DNA from: an uncultured Phycisphaerales bacterium
Lineage (GTDB): Bacteria > Planctomycetota > Phycisphaerae > Tepidisphaerales > Tepidisphaeraceae
Direction: 5' to 3'
DNA: 33,977 nt
NCBI GenBank assembly: GCA_903871935.1
Contig: CAIQIQ010000117.1
Location: 1-33,977 of the forward strand
Both the position numbers and the translations under genes were made by a program. Below the pieces are notes generated by a model, which did no database searches, was not told where the DNA came from, and saw nothing but the letters and a program-made list of their open reading frames with translations. Positions 7,675-15,879 of this stretch are shown here, piece by piece; within the stretch, counting starts at the first letter, position 1; each line of letters starts with the position of its first letter.

Positions 7675-9191
7675 ACACCACCTCGCTTGGTTGGCCCAGT
7701 TGCCGGAGCCGTGGCTGCCGGGATCGGTCCTCTGGCGGAATTCCCCGGTACCGGCAGATTCGCCGCCTGCTTGGCGGGTGCGGTAATCAGCAACATACCG
7801 GCCGCTGGTGCGGCGTCTGCCGATAGTTCCAGTGTCCACCGCTGCTGGTCATTGCGCAGAGATCGCACTTCGACGTTCGCCAGAGCCTTGGATGCCAGAA
7901 GCTTGCGAAGAAAATCATCCACTTCGTTAGGGCTACCTAGTGCTCCGACAAACCGAAACTGGCCGCCGGCAGTCAAGCTGAAGCTGGTCATGCTTAAGGA
8001 AGGCGGCGCCGCGGCAAGAATTGCATCCAGGCCCGGCATCGCCGGCGACACGTTCTTCTCCAGATATCGATCAATCGCCAGCCGCTGTTCGATCCCACCG
8101 GAACTCGCCGCGGCAGCGCGGACTTGCTCGACTTGCTCGCTCAACCACGAACTGCGATAGCAATCGATGCCGTAGAGCAACGCCACTCCCGCCAGACATG
8201 CCAGTGCCAAGACCATCACCCGGCAGTGACGGATAACTACGGGAGCCGCCAGCGCTTTCGCAGGCCGGGCGAAATTGATATGCAGGGCCGCCGGATCGTC
8301 CACTATCAGCCGGGCAATGCCTTCAGCGCCAAGATAGGGTGACGTCGTTTCATGCTTAGCTGCATCCGGCGCCGACGACCAGGGATGCAGATCGACGCCC
8401 AGTGCATCGGCTAGTGTGGGCAACATTTCCGCTGCCTCACCATTGGTTCCCCGTATCAGCCCCTGCCTCGGCCAACGATCGCGGGGGAGCCCCTCCAGCA
8501 GCGAATGATAGCTTTGTCGCGACTGCCGCACCCAGCTCTGCGCGCCTGGGCTGCCACTGGACTCGGTCTCCGGCGCATCATCCAGACCCAGCACCATGCA
8601 CCGCAGCAGATGGCCGTCCGCCACCAGCGACATCGTGGCGGCCTCGTGGGTCACTTCCACCAACAACTCGGAGGACGAGGCGTTTCGCGGCCAACTATGC
8701 GCCGTCGCAAGCGCTCGCGGCAGCACAGCTCGCAGAGCAACGCCAGGGGGAATCGCCGCATTGAGTCGTTCCAGAACTTCGCGCCGCCCCGCACAGAAAA
8801 GAACCCATTGCATGCCAGCGTTCAGCGGGTCGGGAAATGCCTGCCAGCTCGAGGTCAGGCGTTCGGGACCGGCCGACAGCAGTGCCTCCATCTGCGCGTG
8901 TACCATCTTCTCCATGACATTCGCCTGGGCGCGAGGCAGGGAAAAGCCGCGGCACAGCATCGCCTGGTCGGGGAAACACACCCCCAGGGGTTCGGCCTGT
9001 GGGATCTGCCCCAGAGCGCTCAGCAGCTCGGCGTCCAACACGCCCGTTTGCCAGAAATCTCCGATCGGGAATGTCCGGCGATGCTGAGCACTCGCTCCTG
9101 CCGATGCGAGCTCCCAACGCACCAGGTAGGCTCCGGTGTGGCTCAATTCCAAGCCCCACGCTGCATTGCTAGTTGCGGTCGTTTGCGTCAT
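7671..9191 (-). CDS. GspL-like protein (PilM-like actin fold plus PilN-like membrane and periplasmic part)
   Basis: A 506-residue protein. The N-terminal 300 residues look like the cytoplasmic actin-like domain of GspL/PilM (AAWGLELSHTGAYLVRWEL at the start, later VCFPDQAMLCRGFSLPRAQ and ELLVEVTHEAATMSLVADG). One membrane helix follows at about 318-342 (VMVLALACLAGVALLYGIDCY), then a coiled coil and a ferredoxin-like periplasmic segment (PPSLSMTSFSLTAGGQFRFVG). This is the GspL plan, which connects the ATPase GspE to the inner-membrane platform. ATG at 9191 overlaps the gspK stop in ATGA, which decides the start. Confidence 0.78.
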   Translation of the reverse strand: MTQTTATSNAAWGLELSHTGAYLVRWELASAGASAQHRRTFPIGDFWQTGVLDAELLSALGQIPQAEPLGVCFPDQAMLCRGFSLPRAQANVMEKMVHAQMEALLSAGPERLTSSWQAFPDPLNAGMQWVLFCAGRREVLERLNAAIPPGVALRAVLPRALATAHSWPRNASSSELLVEVTHEAATMSLVADGHLLRCMVLGLDDAPETESSGSPGAQSWVRQSRQSYHSLLEGLPRDRWPRQGLIRGTNGEAAEMLPTLADALGVDLHPWSSAPDAAKHETTSPYLGAEGIARLIVDDPAALHINFARPAKALAAPVVIRHCRVMVLALACLAGVALLYGIDCYRSSWLSEQVEQVRAAAASSGGIEQRLAIDRYLEKNVSPAMPGLDAILAAAPPSLSMTSFSLTAGGQFRFVGALGSPNEVDDFLRKLLASKALANVEVRSLRNDQQRWTLELSADAAPAAGMLLITAPAKQAANLPVPGNSARGPIPAATAPATGPTKRGGV

Positions 9192-10453
9192 GGCGTCTGG
9201 TACCAATAAAGAATCCTTGCCGGGTCACTGCCACGATCGATCACGGCCAGAATCCTTCGCTGGATCCCGGAACCGCTCACCCCAAGGCTTTCCACCGTAA
9301 ACACATCGGATCGGACGGTGATCTGCTCGAACAGTCCACGGAAGACATCCTGACTAAGGACACGGCGATCCAGCAGGTCGGCCAATGTCTTAAAGGCGCC
9401 GTCAGCGGAGGCACGCTGCTCGACGACCCGGTCCGCGAATTCACCCGTCATGCCCGGGAGGGTCATCAATACTTCTCTCGGCGCAGTATTGATGTTGATC
9501 TTGCCAGGCAGACGCGTGTCGTCGTTCACAGCGATTTCATCCACATGTGCCCCCAGCCACTCGAGCGTGGTTTGCGCAACTGGAGTTCCTCCGCCCGATG
9601 AAGATCCCCGCGGCGAAGATGGGTCGGCCCCCTGCTGCGGCCGGACGTCCAGCAGCGCTGAAAGACGTTGGAACGGCTGCCGGCTGCGCTGCTGCACCAC
9701 CGCCTGGGCCAGTTGCCCAGTGAAATTGAAGCGTTCCTGCAGCGTTTGCGCTGTCGCCTGATTGATATTCACGCGCGGCAGACCATTAGGATCGCGGTTT
9801 GCCTGATAGGAGTAGATCGTCGTTTGTGCCGCCGCTCCTCCAGGCGCCAGCGATGGCCCCGGCCGGCCAAAGAAACTGCGGTCCTCAAATCCTCGCACCA
9901 GCAGCAATTCCCGATGCGTCTGAAACTCCCTGCCGCGCATCTCATAAGGAAACCGAAGATGCTGGTAGTAGCCCGCCTTTGCGCCATTACCGCTGGGCGT
10001 ATCGCCCGATGAACGCCAGTCAATCAGCGAATCGATCTGCGTATCATCCAGCGTCTTGAGCTCAGTCAGTTGCTTCTTGTCGGCGATATTGAGATTGATC
10101 CGTCCCGATTCATCATCCAGTCCCGCACGCTCACCATCGGCAGCGCTGCGGACGGCGAACCATCCCGAACCCAACTGCACCATGTCGAAGATCCACGCGT
10201 TCTGATACCAGTCTTCCAGAGTGTTATCGACGCTCCGGTCGTCATCCTCCAGCACCGCCATGGCCTGCTCCACTCCGGCTCGCGCCAGCCAGTGCGCTTC
10301 GACCGCGGCAAATCCCTCGTGAACCAGCGCCCGATTTGTCCGCGACACTTTCAATACGCCCAGCAGCATCAAGCCGGCGATGATCACGACCCACATGACC
10401 ATCACCAGAGCCACGCCCCGCTCGCGCCGACATGTGCCGCTCGTGGTGCTCAT
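9188..10453 (-). CDS. gspK: Minor pseudopilin GspK
   Basis: A 421-residue protein, the right size for GspK, the largest pseudopilin, which caps the pseudopilus tip. It begins MSTTSGTCRRERGVALVMVMWVVIIAGLM, a basic prepilin leader ending in G followed by a hydrophobic helix; the conserved Glu5 is replaced by Met, as is usual for GspK. Later segments INLNIADKKQLTELKTLDD and KININTAPREVLMTLPGMT are the helix-hairpin-helix type motifs of the GspK family. The start at 10453 overlaps the gspJ stop in ATGA; a longer frame to 10600 reads through gspJ and is not protein-like. Confidence 0.85.
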   Translation of the reverse strand: MSTTSGTCRRERGVALVMVMWVVIIAGLMLLGVLKVSRTNRALVHEGFAAVEAHWLARAGVEQAMAVLEDDDRSVDNTLEDWYQNAWIFDMVQLGSGWFAVRSAADGERAGLDDESGRINLNIADKKQLTELKTLDDTQIDSLIDWRSSGDTPSGNGAKAGYYQHLRFPYEMRGREFQTHRELLLVRGFEDRSFFGRPGPSLAPGGAAAQTTIYSYQANRDPNGLPRVNINQATAQTLQERFNFTGQLAQAVVQQRSRQPFQRLSALLDVRPQQGADPSSPRGSSSGGGTPVAQTTLEWLGAHVDEIAVNDDTRLPGKININTAPREVLMTLPGMTGEFADRVVEQRASADGAFKTLADLLDRRVLSQDVFRGLFEQITVRSDVFTVESLGVSGSGIQRRILAVIDRGSDPARILYWYQTP

Positions 10454-11094
10454 TGCCCGCCACCCCCCGACCAGCAAGGAAAGTTGACCAGCCGGCTGAC
10501 GCTCACCAGCCGTTCCGAGGCCGAATCCGCGCGATAGATCAAACTGACGTTGATCGCCAATGGCCATCGTTTCTGTGTTTCCGGCCAGCGATCCACCCAT
10601 TTTTGCCCGTCGAGATACTCCACATCGAGCCCGACAACATCCAGCGCCAGCGGCTCCACCACGCCCCCGCCATCCGGCGGCGGATTACGCGTAGGATCGG
10701 TCCGTCGCATCAGCGCCCTGTGCTCGCCGTCGTCACGGATGAAAAACTCGATCTCATGCACATCCGACTCAGGCTGGCCAGCGCGAATGATCCGGCGTTC
10801 GACAGCTCGGAAACGCACGCGGGAAACCGGAAAAGGCTCGCTCCGTTCCAACACGCCCTCAAGAAGCACATCGTCATCGGTCACCGGCCGGTACGCGTTG
10901 CGCAGCGCATTGGTAATCGTCTTCAGCGCCACCATCGCTTCCTGCTCGCCGTGCACGCGAGTTCCTATGACCTCACGAGCCCGGGCCACACTGCGCAGCA
11001 TGGCCGTCGCCGAACCAACCAGCAGCACCGTCATCAGCAGTGCCACCAGCAGTTCGACGAGCGTGAAGCCCGCTTTGTTGCGCCGTCGTGTCAC
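10450..11094 (-). CDS. gspJ: Minor pseudopilin GspJ-like
   Basis: A 214-residue protein with a basic leader and the class III signal KAGFTLVELLVALLMTVLLVG, in which Glu5 of the mature helix is present. It would be cleaved and methylated by a prepilin peptidase, which is not encoded here, and would join the pseudopilus tip with GspI and GspK. GTG at 11094 overlaps the gspI stop in GTGA and has GGAAGGA just upstream, so I prefer it to GTG at 11106. Identity as GspJ rather than another minor pseudopilin rests on gene order (after GspI, before GspK) and length. Confidence 0.8.
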   Translation of the reverse strand: MTRRRNKAGFTLVELLVALLMTVLLVGSATAMLRSVARAREVIGTRVHGEQEAMVALKTITNALRNAYRPVTDDDVLLEGVLERSEPFPVSRVRFRAVERRIIRAGQPESDVHEIEFFIRDDGEHRALMRRTDPTRNPPPDGGGVVEPLALDVVGLDVEYLDGQKWVDRWPETQKRWPLAINVSLIYRADSASERLVSVSRLVNFPCWSGGGGQ

Positions 11095-11519
11095 AGATCC
11101 TTCCACTTCAATGTCGAGTCGCGGGAATTGGGCGAATCATTCAGATACGTCTGAACGCGAATGGATTTGGTCTTTCCGGCGTAATCCCAGAAAACGGTTG
11201 CAGTCACCTCATAGAGATGCCCCTGCGGCCGGTTGCTGATCTCCGCGGACCAGGAAAACCGTTCCTCCTCGCCATCGAACCTTCCCTGCCGAGGCCCCTC
11301 CGAGGCAATGCGGGCCGGCCCAATCAGATCGATCTTGGTCAGCAAGTCATCCATCAGAATGGCCGCGTGGCCCTCCTCTTTCGCATCCGTCAGAGAAGCG
11401 TAAGCGTGCGAAAGAGTCGTCCCAATCACGGCCACCGCCATCGCCAGAATGATGCCAGCGACCAGCGCCTCAATCAGCGTAAAACCGCCGTGGCGGCGAT
11501 GGCGCGCGAAGTCACGCAT
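11091..11519 (-). CDS. gspI: Minor pseudopilin GspI-like
   Basis: A 142-residue prepilin-like protein with leader MRDFARHRRHG and class III signal GFTLIEALVAGIILAMAVAV, including Glu5. Gene order and length fit GspI, which nucleates the tip complex with GspJ and GspK. The ATG at 11519 has GGGAGGA six bases upstream and overlaps gspH by eight bases; an upstream start at 11549 lacks this support. The C-terminal part is a small globular domain (VTATVFWDYAGKTKSIRV). Confidence 0.8.
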   Translation of the reverse strand: MRDFARHRRHGGFTLIEALVAGIILAMAVAVIGTTLSHAYASLTDAKEEGHAAILMDDLLTKIDLIGPARIASEGPRQGRFDGEEERFSWSAEISNRPQGHLYEVTATVFWDYAGKTKSIRVQTYLNDSPNSRDSTLKWKDL

Positions 11520-12054
11520 CCAGATCCTCCCGGTCGCTGGGAATCTCATCTGAGCGGCGACGATGCAGACGTACGATCCCCGAGTATGGCGAGACTACCA
11601 GCGTGTAAACCACGCGATCGTCGGTGATCTCGATCCTGGCCCCATCGCATTCCCCTGTCGGCTCAAAAGTGATGACGTCCGGATTGCCTTGTTCCGACTG
11701 GCGGGCCTGGACATCAATCCCCGAGAAGCGCACGCGCGGATCAAGCGTTCCCTGCCGCCCGCCCGGCATGGCTTCGAACGTGTCCTGATCCGCATCGGTC
11801 CTGCAGGTCAAGTCGTAGGAATTCTTCTCGCGGGAAAACGTAACGCGACACTGGCACCCGTGAACCGCCGCGTAATAGCGGGCGTAGCGAAGCGCCACCA
11901 GCAGTCTGCCGGCCGACTCACGCGATGCGACTCCGGCCGTAGCTCCGCTCAGCGACACGGTTGTCAGCGTAAGGATCACCGCCATGATCATCAGCACGAC
12001 GACAATCTCAACCAACGTGAACGCCCGCGGATGCGCTCTACCAGTTATGCACAT
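11512..12054 (-). CDS. gspH: Minor pseudopilin GspH-like
   Basis: A 180-residue protein with leader MCITGRAHPRA and class III signal FTLVEIVVVLMIMAVILTLT with Glu5. The residue before Phe is Ala rather than Gly, which is less common for prepilin peptidase cleavage. The body (SAGRLLVALRYARYYAAVHG, then EITDDRVVYTLVVSPYSGIV) matches the GspH/FimT pattern. GGGGAGGA sits five bases before the ATG at 12054, and the gene overlaps gspG by 17 bases, so the longer frame to 12111 is unlikely. Confidence 0.82.
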   Translation of the reverse strand: MCITGRAHPRAFTLVEIVVVLMIMAVILTLTTVSLSGATAGVASRESAGRLLVALRYARYYAAVHGCQCRVTFSREKNSYDLTCRTDADQDTFEAMPGGRQGTLDPRVRFSGIDVQARQSEQGNPDVITFEPTGECDGARIEITDDRVVYTLVVSPYSGIVRLHRRRSDEIPSDREDLDA

Positions 12055-12502
12055 CGGCGTCCTCCCCGCTCCCACCATCCCGGCCGTCGGCACCCAGACA
12101 CGACAGATCAAACTTGTCGTGCTGGCCGGGATACTGATAGATGAACGGCCGGTTCCAAGGATCGACTAGATCCTTGGACTTAAGCATCGGATTCCAATTG
12201 GCCTCCTCCACATCCCCCGGCCGCTCGACTAGTTCCCCCAGCCCCGCGGGAAACCGGTTGTATTCGTAATAAAACTTCTCCACCGCCTGCTCAATCACCT
12301 TGATCTTCTGCTGCGCCACGGAGTTCTTGGCTTTGCCCACCTCCCCGAAAAAGCGCGGCCCGATCAGCGTCGCCAGCACAGCGATGATGATCACCACCAC
12401 GATAATCTCGACCATGGTAAAACCGCCGCGCCCTCGACGTCGGTATGTTCCTGTCGCAGCGCCGCAACTCGCCCTGTCTTTTCGGCAACCATCTGTCCTC
12501 AT
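12038..12502 (-). CDS. gspG: Major pseudopilin GspG
   Basis: A 154-residue protein with an unusually long basic leader of about 27 residues, then FTMVEIIVVVIIIAVLATLI with Glu5. The rest is the classic GspG body: GPRFFGEVGKAKNSVAQQKI, the FYYEYNRFP region, and DPWNRPFIYQYPG with an acidic Ca-binding-type C-terminus (DLSCLGADGRDGGSGEDAD). It forms the pseudopilus shaft. GGAGAGG precedes the ATG at 12502 by six bases, which favours it over TTG at 12517. It lies 52 bases after gspF, the largest gap inside the operon. Confidence 0.92.
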   Translation of the reverse strand: MRTDGCRKDRASCGAATGTYRRRGRGGFTMVEIIVVVIIIAVLATLIGPRFFGEVGKAKNSVAQQKIKVIEQAVEKFYYEYNRFPAGLGELVERPGDVEEANWNPMLKSKDLVDPWNRPFIYQYPGQHDKFDLSCLGADGRDGGSGEDADVHNW

Positions 12503-12554
12503 GTCAGACCTCTCCAAATCAAGCCAAGCCGATCCTTCGACGCCTTCGTCCCAG

Positions 12555-13787
12555 TCACGTTCCCACCGGAGCCAGTTCCATGCTCACGATCGGCAGCAGA
12601 ACGGCCGCCAGGATGAACGCCACGATCGCAGCCAGCGCGACAACCAAAACCGCAGGCAGAATGCTCATCACGCGTTGCACCGCGGCCGCCGTCTCCTTTT
12701 CATACGCATCGGCGGCTTTGAGCAGCAGTTGATCCAGCTTGCCCGTGCGCTCGCCCAACGCGATGACCTGTACAAGCAGCGGTGGGAACTCCCCCGACTG
12801 CCGCAGCCGCTCCGCGATCGATTGACCCTGGGTGATTCCAACCACGATTTCATCGACCTTGCGCGCCAACACCCGATTCCCCAGCGTATCGCGCATGACC
12901 CGCATGGCCTCGATGATGCCGATGCCCGCATGCGTTAACGTCCCCAGCGTCCGGGCAAACCGCGCCACCGCCGCCCGCCGCAGTGCGTTCCCCAATAGCG
13001 GTACGCGCAGCAGCAAGCCATCCCACACCAATCCTCCGGCCGCCGATGCCCGCCAGATCGCAAATCGCCAGCACCCCAACAGGCCAACCAGTAATACCAG
13101 CCATCCCCACGAACGCATGAACCAACTCATTCCCATCAGCATTCGCGTCGGCCAGGGCAGCAGCGCCGAACTGTCTCCGACGGTCGCCAGGATCCGCGGC
13201 AGGATAAAAGTCAGGATGATCACCACCGACGCCCCAGCCAGGCTAAGAACAAATAGCGGATAAGTCGCCGCCCCTCGGATCTTCTCACGGAAATCCACAT
13301 CGCGCTCGGAAAACTCCGCCAGCGACGCCATCACATGATCCAGGACCCCCGCCGTCTCCCCCACCCGGATCATGCTGGTCTCCAGCGCACTGAACACGCC
13401 CGGCTGTGCAGCAAATGCTTCCGAGAGCGCTTCACCCCCCTGCACTCGATTGGCCAGATCCCCCACCAGTTGCCGCAGCGCTGGATGGCGTGTCTGCTCC
13501 TCAATGATGCGCAGCGCCGGAAGCAACGCCAATCCCGCCGCCAGCGCCGTTGCCAGTTGCGCGAACATCGACGCCTTGGTCCGCAGAGGAACACGCCGCC
13601 CCGACCACAGCCAGCGCCGCTGCGGTTTTGCGGCACTCTCCGCCCTCGCCAGGCGCTCGCCAATATCCACGACGAAACGCTCCTGCTGGGCCAGCGCGGC
13701 AATCGCCAGCGGCTTCGTGGGCATCGTAATCGACCCCGAAATGGCCTGCCCTTGCCGATCCATAGCGCTGTACTGAAACTCTGGCAC
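12555..13787 (-). CDS. gspF: Inner-membrane platform protein GspF
   Basis: A 410-residue polytopic protein that begins MPEFQYSAMDRQGQAISGSI, the typical GspF/PilC start. It has two T2SSF domains, one at about 68-190 (FAQLATALAAGLALLPALRI) and one at about 272-400 (RFARTLGTLTHAGIGIIEAM). Membrane helices lie near 174-198, 215-240 and 375-400. It couples GspE ATPase to pseudopilus assembly. The start is GTG with GGGAGG close upstream. It follows gspE by 16 bases. Confidence 0.92.
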   Translation of the reverse strand: MPEFQYSAMDRQGQAISGSITMPTKPLAIAALAQQERFVVDIGERLARAESAAKPQRRWLWSGRRVPLRTKASMFAQLATALAAGLALLPALRIIEEQTRHPALRQLVGDLANRVQGGEALSEAFAAQPGVFSALETSMIRVGETAGVLDHVMASLAEFSERDVDFREKIRGAATYPLFVLSLAGASVVIILTFILPRILATVGDSSALLPWPTRMLMGMSWFMRSWGWLVLLVGLLGCWRFAIWRASAAGGLVWDGLLLRVPLLGNALRRAAVARFARTLGTLTHAGIGIIEAMRVMRDTLGNRVLARKVDEIVVGITQGQSIAERLRQSGEFPPLLVQVIALGERTGKLDQLLLKAADAYEKETAAAVQRVMSILPAVLVVALAAIVAFILAAVLLPIVSMELAPVGT

Positions 13788-13803
13788 ACGACCTCCCTAA
13801 GCC

Positions 13804-15549
13804 CTAGTTCAACGCCTCCTCGGTCTGCGTATCCTGCGTTACCCGCAGAACTTCCTCCAACGTCGTGAGTCCTTCCATCGCTCTTCGCAGACCATCTTGC
13901 CGCATCGAATGCTGCTCCATCCCGGCCGCACTCGCGATCTCCGCCGCCGTTGCCCGACGTACGATCGCCTGCCGCACCGGGTCGGTGATGCGCAGCAGCT
14001 CAAATATCCCGGTTCGGTTCCAGTAGCCGGTCTGACGGCACTGGCTGCACCCCTCTCCCTGATAAAAGGTGCGCACCTGCTGGACCCCACCGCCCAGCCG
14101 CTGCAGAACCAGCGGCTCCGGGTGATAGACCCTCTGGCAATTGCTGCAGATCTTGCGCACCAGGCGCTGTCCCAGCACACCCTCCAGCGATGAAGCCAGC
14201 AGGAACGGTTCCAGGCCCATGTCCAGTAGTCGCGTCACCGCTCCGGCCGCGTCATTCGTATGCAGCGTGGAAAAAACCAGGTGGCCGGTAAGCGCTGATC
14301 GAATCGCAATGTCCGCCGTCTCGCGATCGCGAATCTCGCCGACCATGATGATGTCGGGGTCCTGCCGCAGAATCGCACGCAGCCCGCCGGCAAAATCGAT
14401 CCCCCGTTTGCGATTGACCGCGATCTGGTTGATCCCCTCAATCTGGTACTCCACCGGATCTTCAATCGTGATGATCTTCTTCTCCGGGCTGGCGATCCGG
14501 CACAAGGCGGCATACAGCGTCGTGCTCTTGCCGCTGCCCGTCGGCCCGGTAACCAGAAAGATGCCATGCGGCCGGGTCAGGATGCCCTGCAATTGCCCCA
14601 GCAACTCCGCATCCATCCCCAGATGCTCCAGGTCCAACATCCCGGCCGACCGATCCAGCAGTCGCATCGCCACCGATTCCCCATGGATCGTCGGGACAGT
14701 CGCCACGCGCATGTCCACCTTGCCCCGCGGGCACAGGAACGCAATGTGCCCATCCTGTGGCAGAAAACGCTCAGCGATATCCATGCCCGCCATGATCTTG
14801 ACGCGCGAGGTGATCGCCGCCTGCAGTCGTTTGGGCGGCGGCGACACCTCCTGCAGCAGCCCATCAATGCGATACTTGACCTTGAAAACCTTCTCGTAAG
14901 GTTCCAGGTGGATATCGCTGGCGCGAGCCTCAACCGCTTCAAGGATAATCAGATTGACCAGATTGACGACCGAGGGTTCGCGAGCCATCTCCTGAAGCTG
15001 GCTGGTCAGATCCTGCGCTGTCGGAGCGGCCGCCGAGTCATCGTCCAGGTCCGCGATCATCCGCGCAACGCTCGACCCGTAGAATCGCCGCAGCGCTGCC
15101 GTCAGTTCCCCTTCCGGGCAGTAGAATCGTTGGATAGTCCTGCCCGTCATGACCCGCACCGCTTCGCAGGTCAGTGCATCGAACGGATTAGCCATAGCCA
15201 GACGTAGCGAGGTGTCATTGCACGCCAACGGCACGAGCTTATGGAGAAACGCGAACTCCGACGGTATCAAGGCCAACGCCTGCGCATCAGGCACGCGATC
15301 CTGCAAATCTGCAGTCGGCAACCCCGCCTGCTGAACCAGCGCCTCGCACAAGAGTATCGCATCTAGATATCCTAATTGGATCAGCGCCTCTCCCAGGCGA
15401 ACGCCAAGTTCACCCTGAGCCTTCAGGCCCTGCCGCAATTGCGTGGAGTTAACTCGGCCCTGATCCAGCAGAACCTGACCGAGTTTGGTCCACTCTGTCG
15501 CGGAGGCGCCCGCTGGGGGCTCTATCTGCACTTTGACACCCACGCTCAT
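13804..15549 (-). CDS. gspE: Type II secretion ATPase GspE
   Basis: A 581-residue ATPase that powers pseudopilus assembly at the inner membrane. An N-terminal MshEN/T2SSE-N domain (about 20-160, LGQVLLDQGRVNSTQLRQGL and LGEALIQLGYLDAILL) is followed by the catalytic domain with Walker A at about 335-343 (GPTGSGKST), Walker B with E405 (IIMVGEIRDRET), and the zinc-binding tetracysteine loop C468, C471, C501, C504. All expected motifs are intact. GGAAGGA lies four bases before the ATG at 15549. It is the first gene of the operon; upstream are 330 bases holding a REP-like repeat and a gene remnant. Confidence 0.94.
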   Translation of the reverse strand: MSVGVKVQIEPPAGASATEWTKLGQVLLDQGRVNSTQLRQGLKAQGELGVRLGEALIQLGYLDAILLCEALVQQAGLPTADLQDRVPDAQALALIPSEFAFLHKLVPLACNDTSLRLAMANPFDALTCEAVRVMTGRTIQRFYCPEGELTAALRRFYGSSVARMIADLDDDSAAAPTAQDLTSQLQEMAREPSVVNLVNLIILEAVEARASDIHLEPYEKVFKVKYRIDGLLQEVSPPPKRLQAAITSRVKIMAGMDIAERFLPQDGHIAFLCPRGKVDMRVATVPTIHGESVAMRLLDRSAGMLDLEHLGMDAELLGQLQGILTRPHGIFLVTGPTGSGKSTTLYAALCRIASPEKKIITIEDPVEYQIEGINQIAVNRKRGIDFAGGLRAILRQDPDIIMVGEIRDRETADIAIRSALTGHLVFSTLHTNDAAGAVTRLLDMGLEPFLLASSLEGVLGQRLVRKICSNCQRVYHPEPLVLQRLGGGVQQVRTFYQGEGCSQCRQTGYWNRTGIFELLRITDPVRQAIVRRATAAEIASAAGMEQHSMRQDGLRRAMEGLTTLEEVLRVTQDTQTEEALN

Positions 15550-15627
15550 GCCATCCTTCCTTTCACAGCCTCACCCCACCATGCCGGAGCCGCCGACCCC
15601 GAATTTCATCTCCTTCGTTCCACTTAA

Positions 15628-15737
15628 GCCCCAACGGGGCGCAAGTGCATAGCCCAGGGCAAGGCGTACCCGCCGCAGCCCTGGGGATCCCACATCGCGG
15701 AATGAGGAGCCCTGTAAGGGCGAGATAGCGGTCGAGA
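15628..15737. repeat. REP-like stacked palindrome, copy 1
   Basis: Three hairpins in a row: GCCCC-AAC-GGGGC (15628-15640), CCCAGGGC pairing with GCCCTGGG (15653-15685, long loop), and GCCCT-GTA-AGGGC (15709-15721), followed by GAGATAGCGGTCGAGA. The same order and near-identical sequence recur at 18636-18731. Such elements produce false short reading frames on both strands. It ends exactly where a gene remnant begins (15738). Confidence 0.75.
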
Positions 15738-15811
15738 CACCGCCGCCATACCCACTCGCACCAATCCGCGCATAACCCTTACTCCTTCTCTTGCTTCCAT
15801 AGACAGCATAC
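15738..15811 (-). pseudogene. Truncated copy of the 5' leader and first 12 codons of the small lipoprotein gene
   Basis: 15741-15811 aligns without gaps to 19748-19818, about 80 percent identical by eye, and covers the leader, the AGAAGGAG ribosome site and the start of a gene. The remnant encodes MRGLVRVGMAAV (ATG at 15773), against MNKLVRVGMAAV in the intact lipoprotein. Similarity stops at codon 12, where the REP-like repeat begins, so this is a decayed paralogue start. Confidence 0.7.
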
Positions 15812-15879
15812 CTGCAATGTTGGTTAGTCACCAACTTGCGGAATCCCTGCAACTTTCCACCCCGCCATTCTCCTTCCCC

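Larger units (their letters stand above)
15550..15879. other. 330-base gap upstream of gspE
   Basis: No intact gene is visible. It must contain the promoter of the secretion operon, but I see no convincing -35/-10 pair. It holds a REP-like repeat (15628-15737), a truncated copy of a lipoprotein gene start (15738-15811) and an inverted repeat GTTGGT/ACCAAC at 15819-15835. Confidence 0.6.

Noticed and set aside
15570..15615. Third degenerate copy of the sigma-gene promoter block upstream of gspE (GTCGGCGG and CGGCATG)
   Set aside because: Similarity needs gaps and is within what GC-rich sequence gives by chance.
15571..15852. Short minus-strand protein over the REP-like repeat and gene remnant
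   Set aside because: Its sequence comes from the repeat (the same ALGYALAPRWG string appears at the other copy), so it is not a gene.
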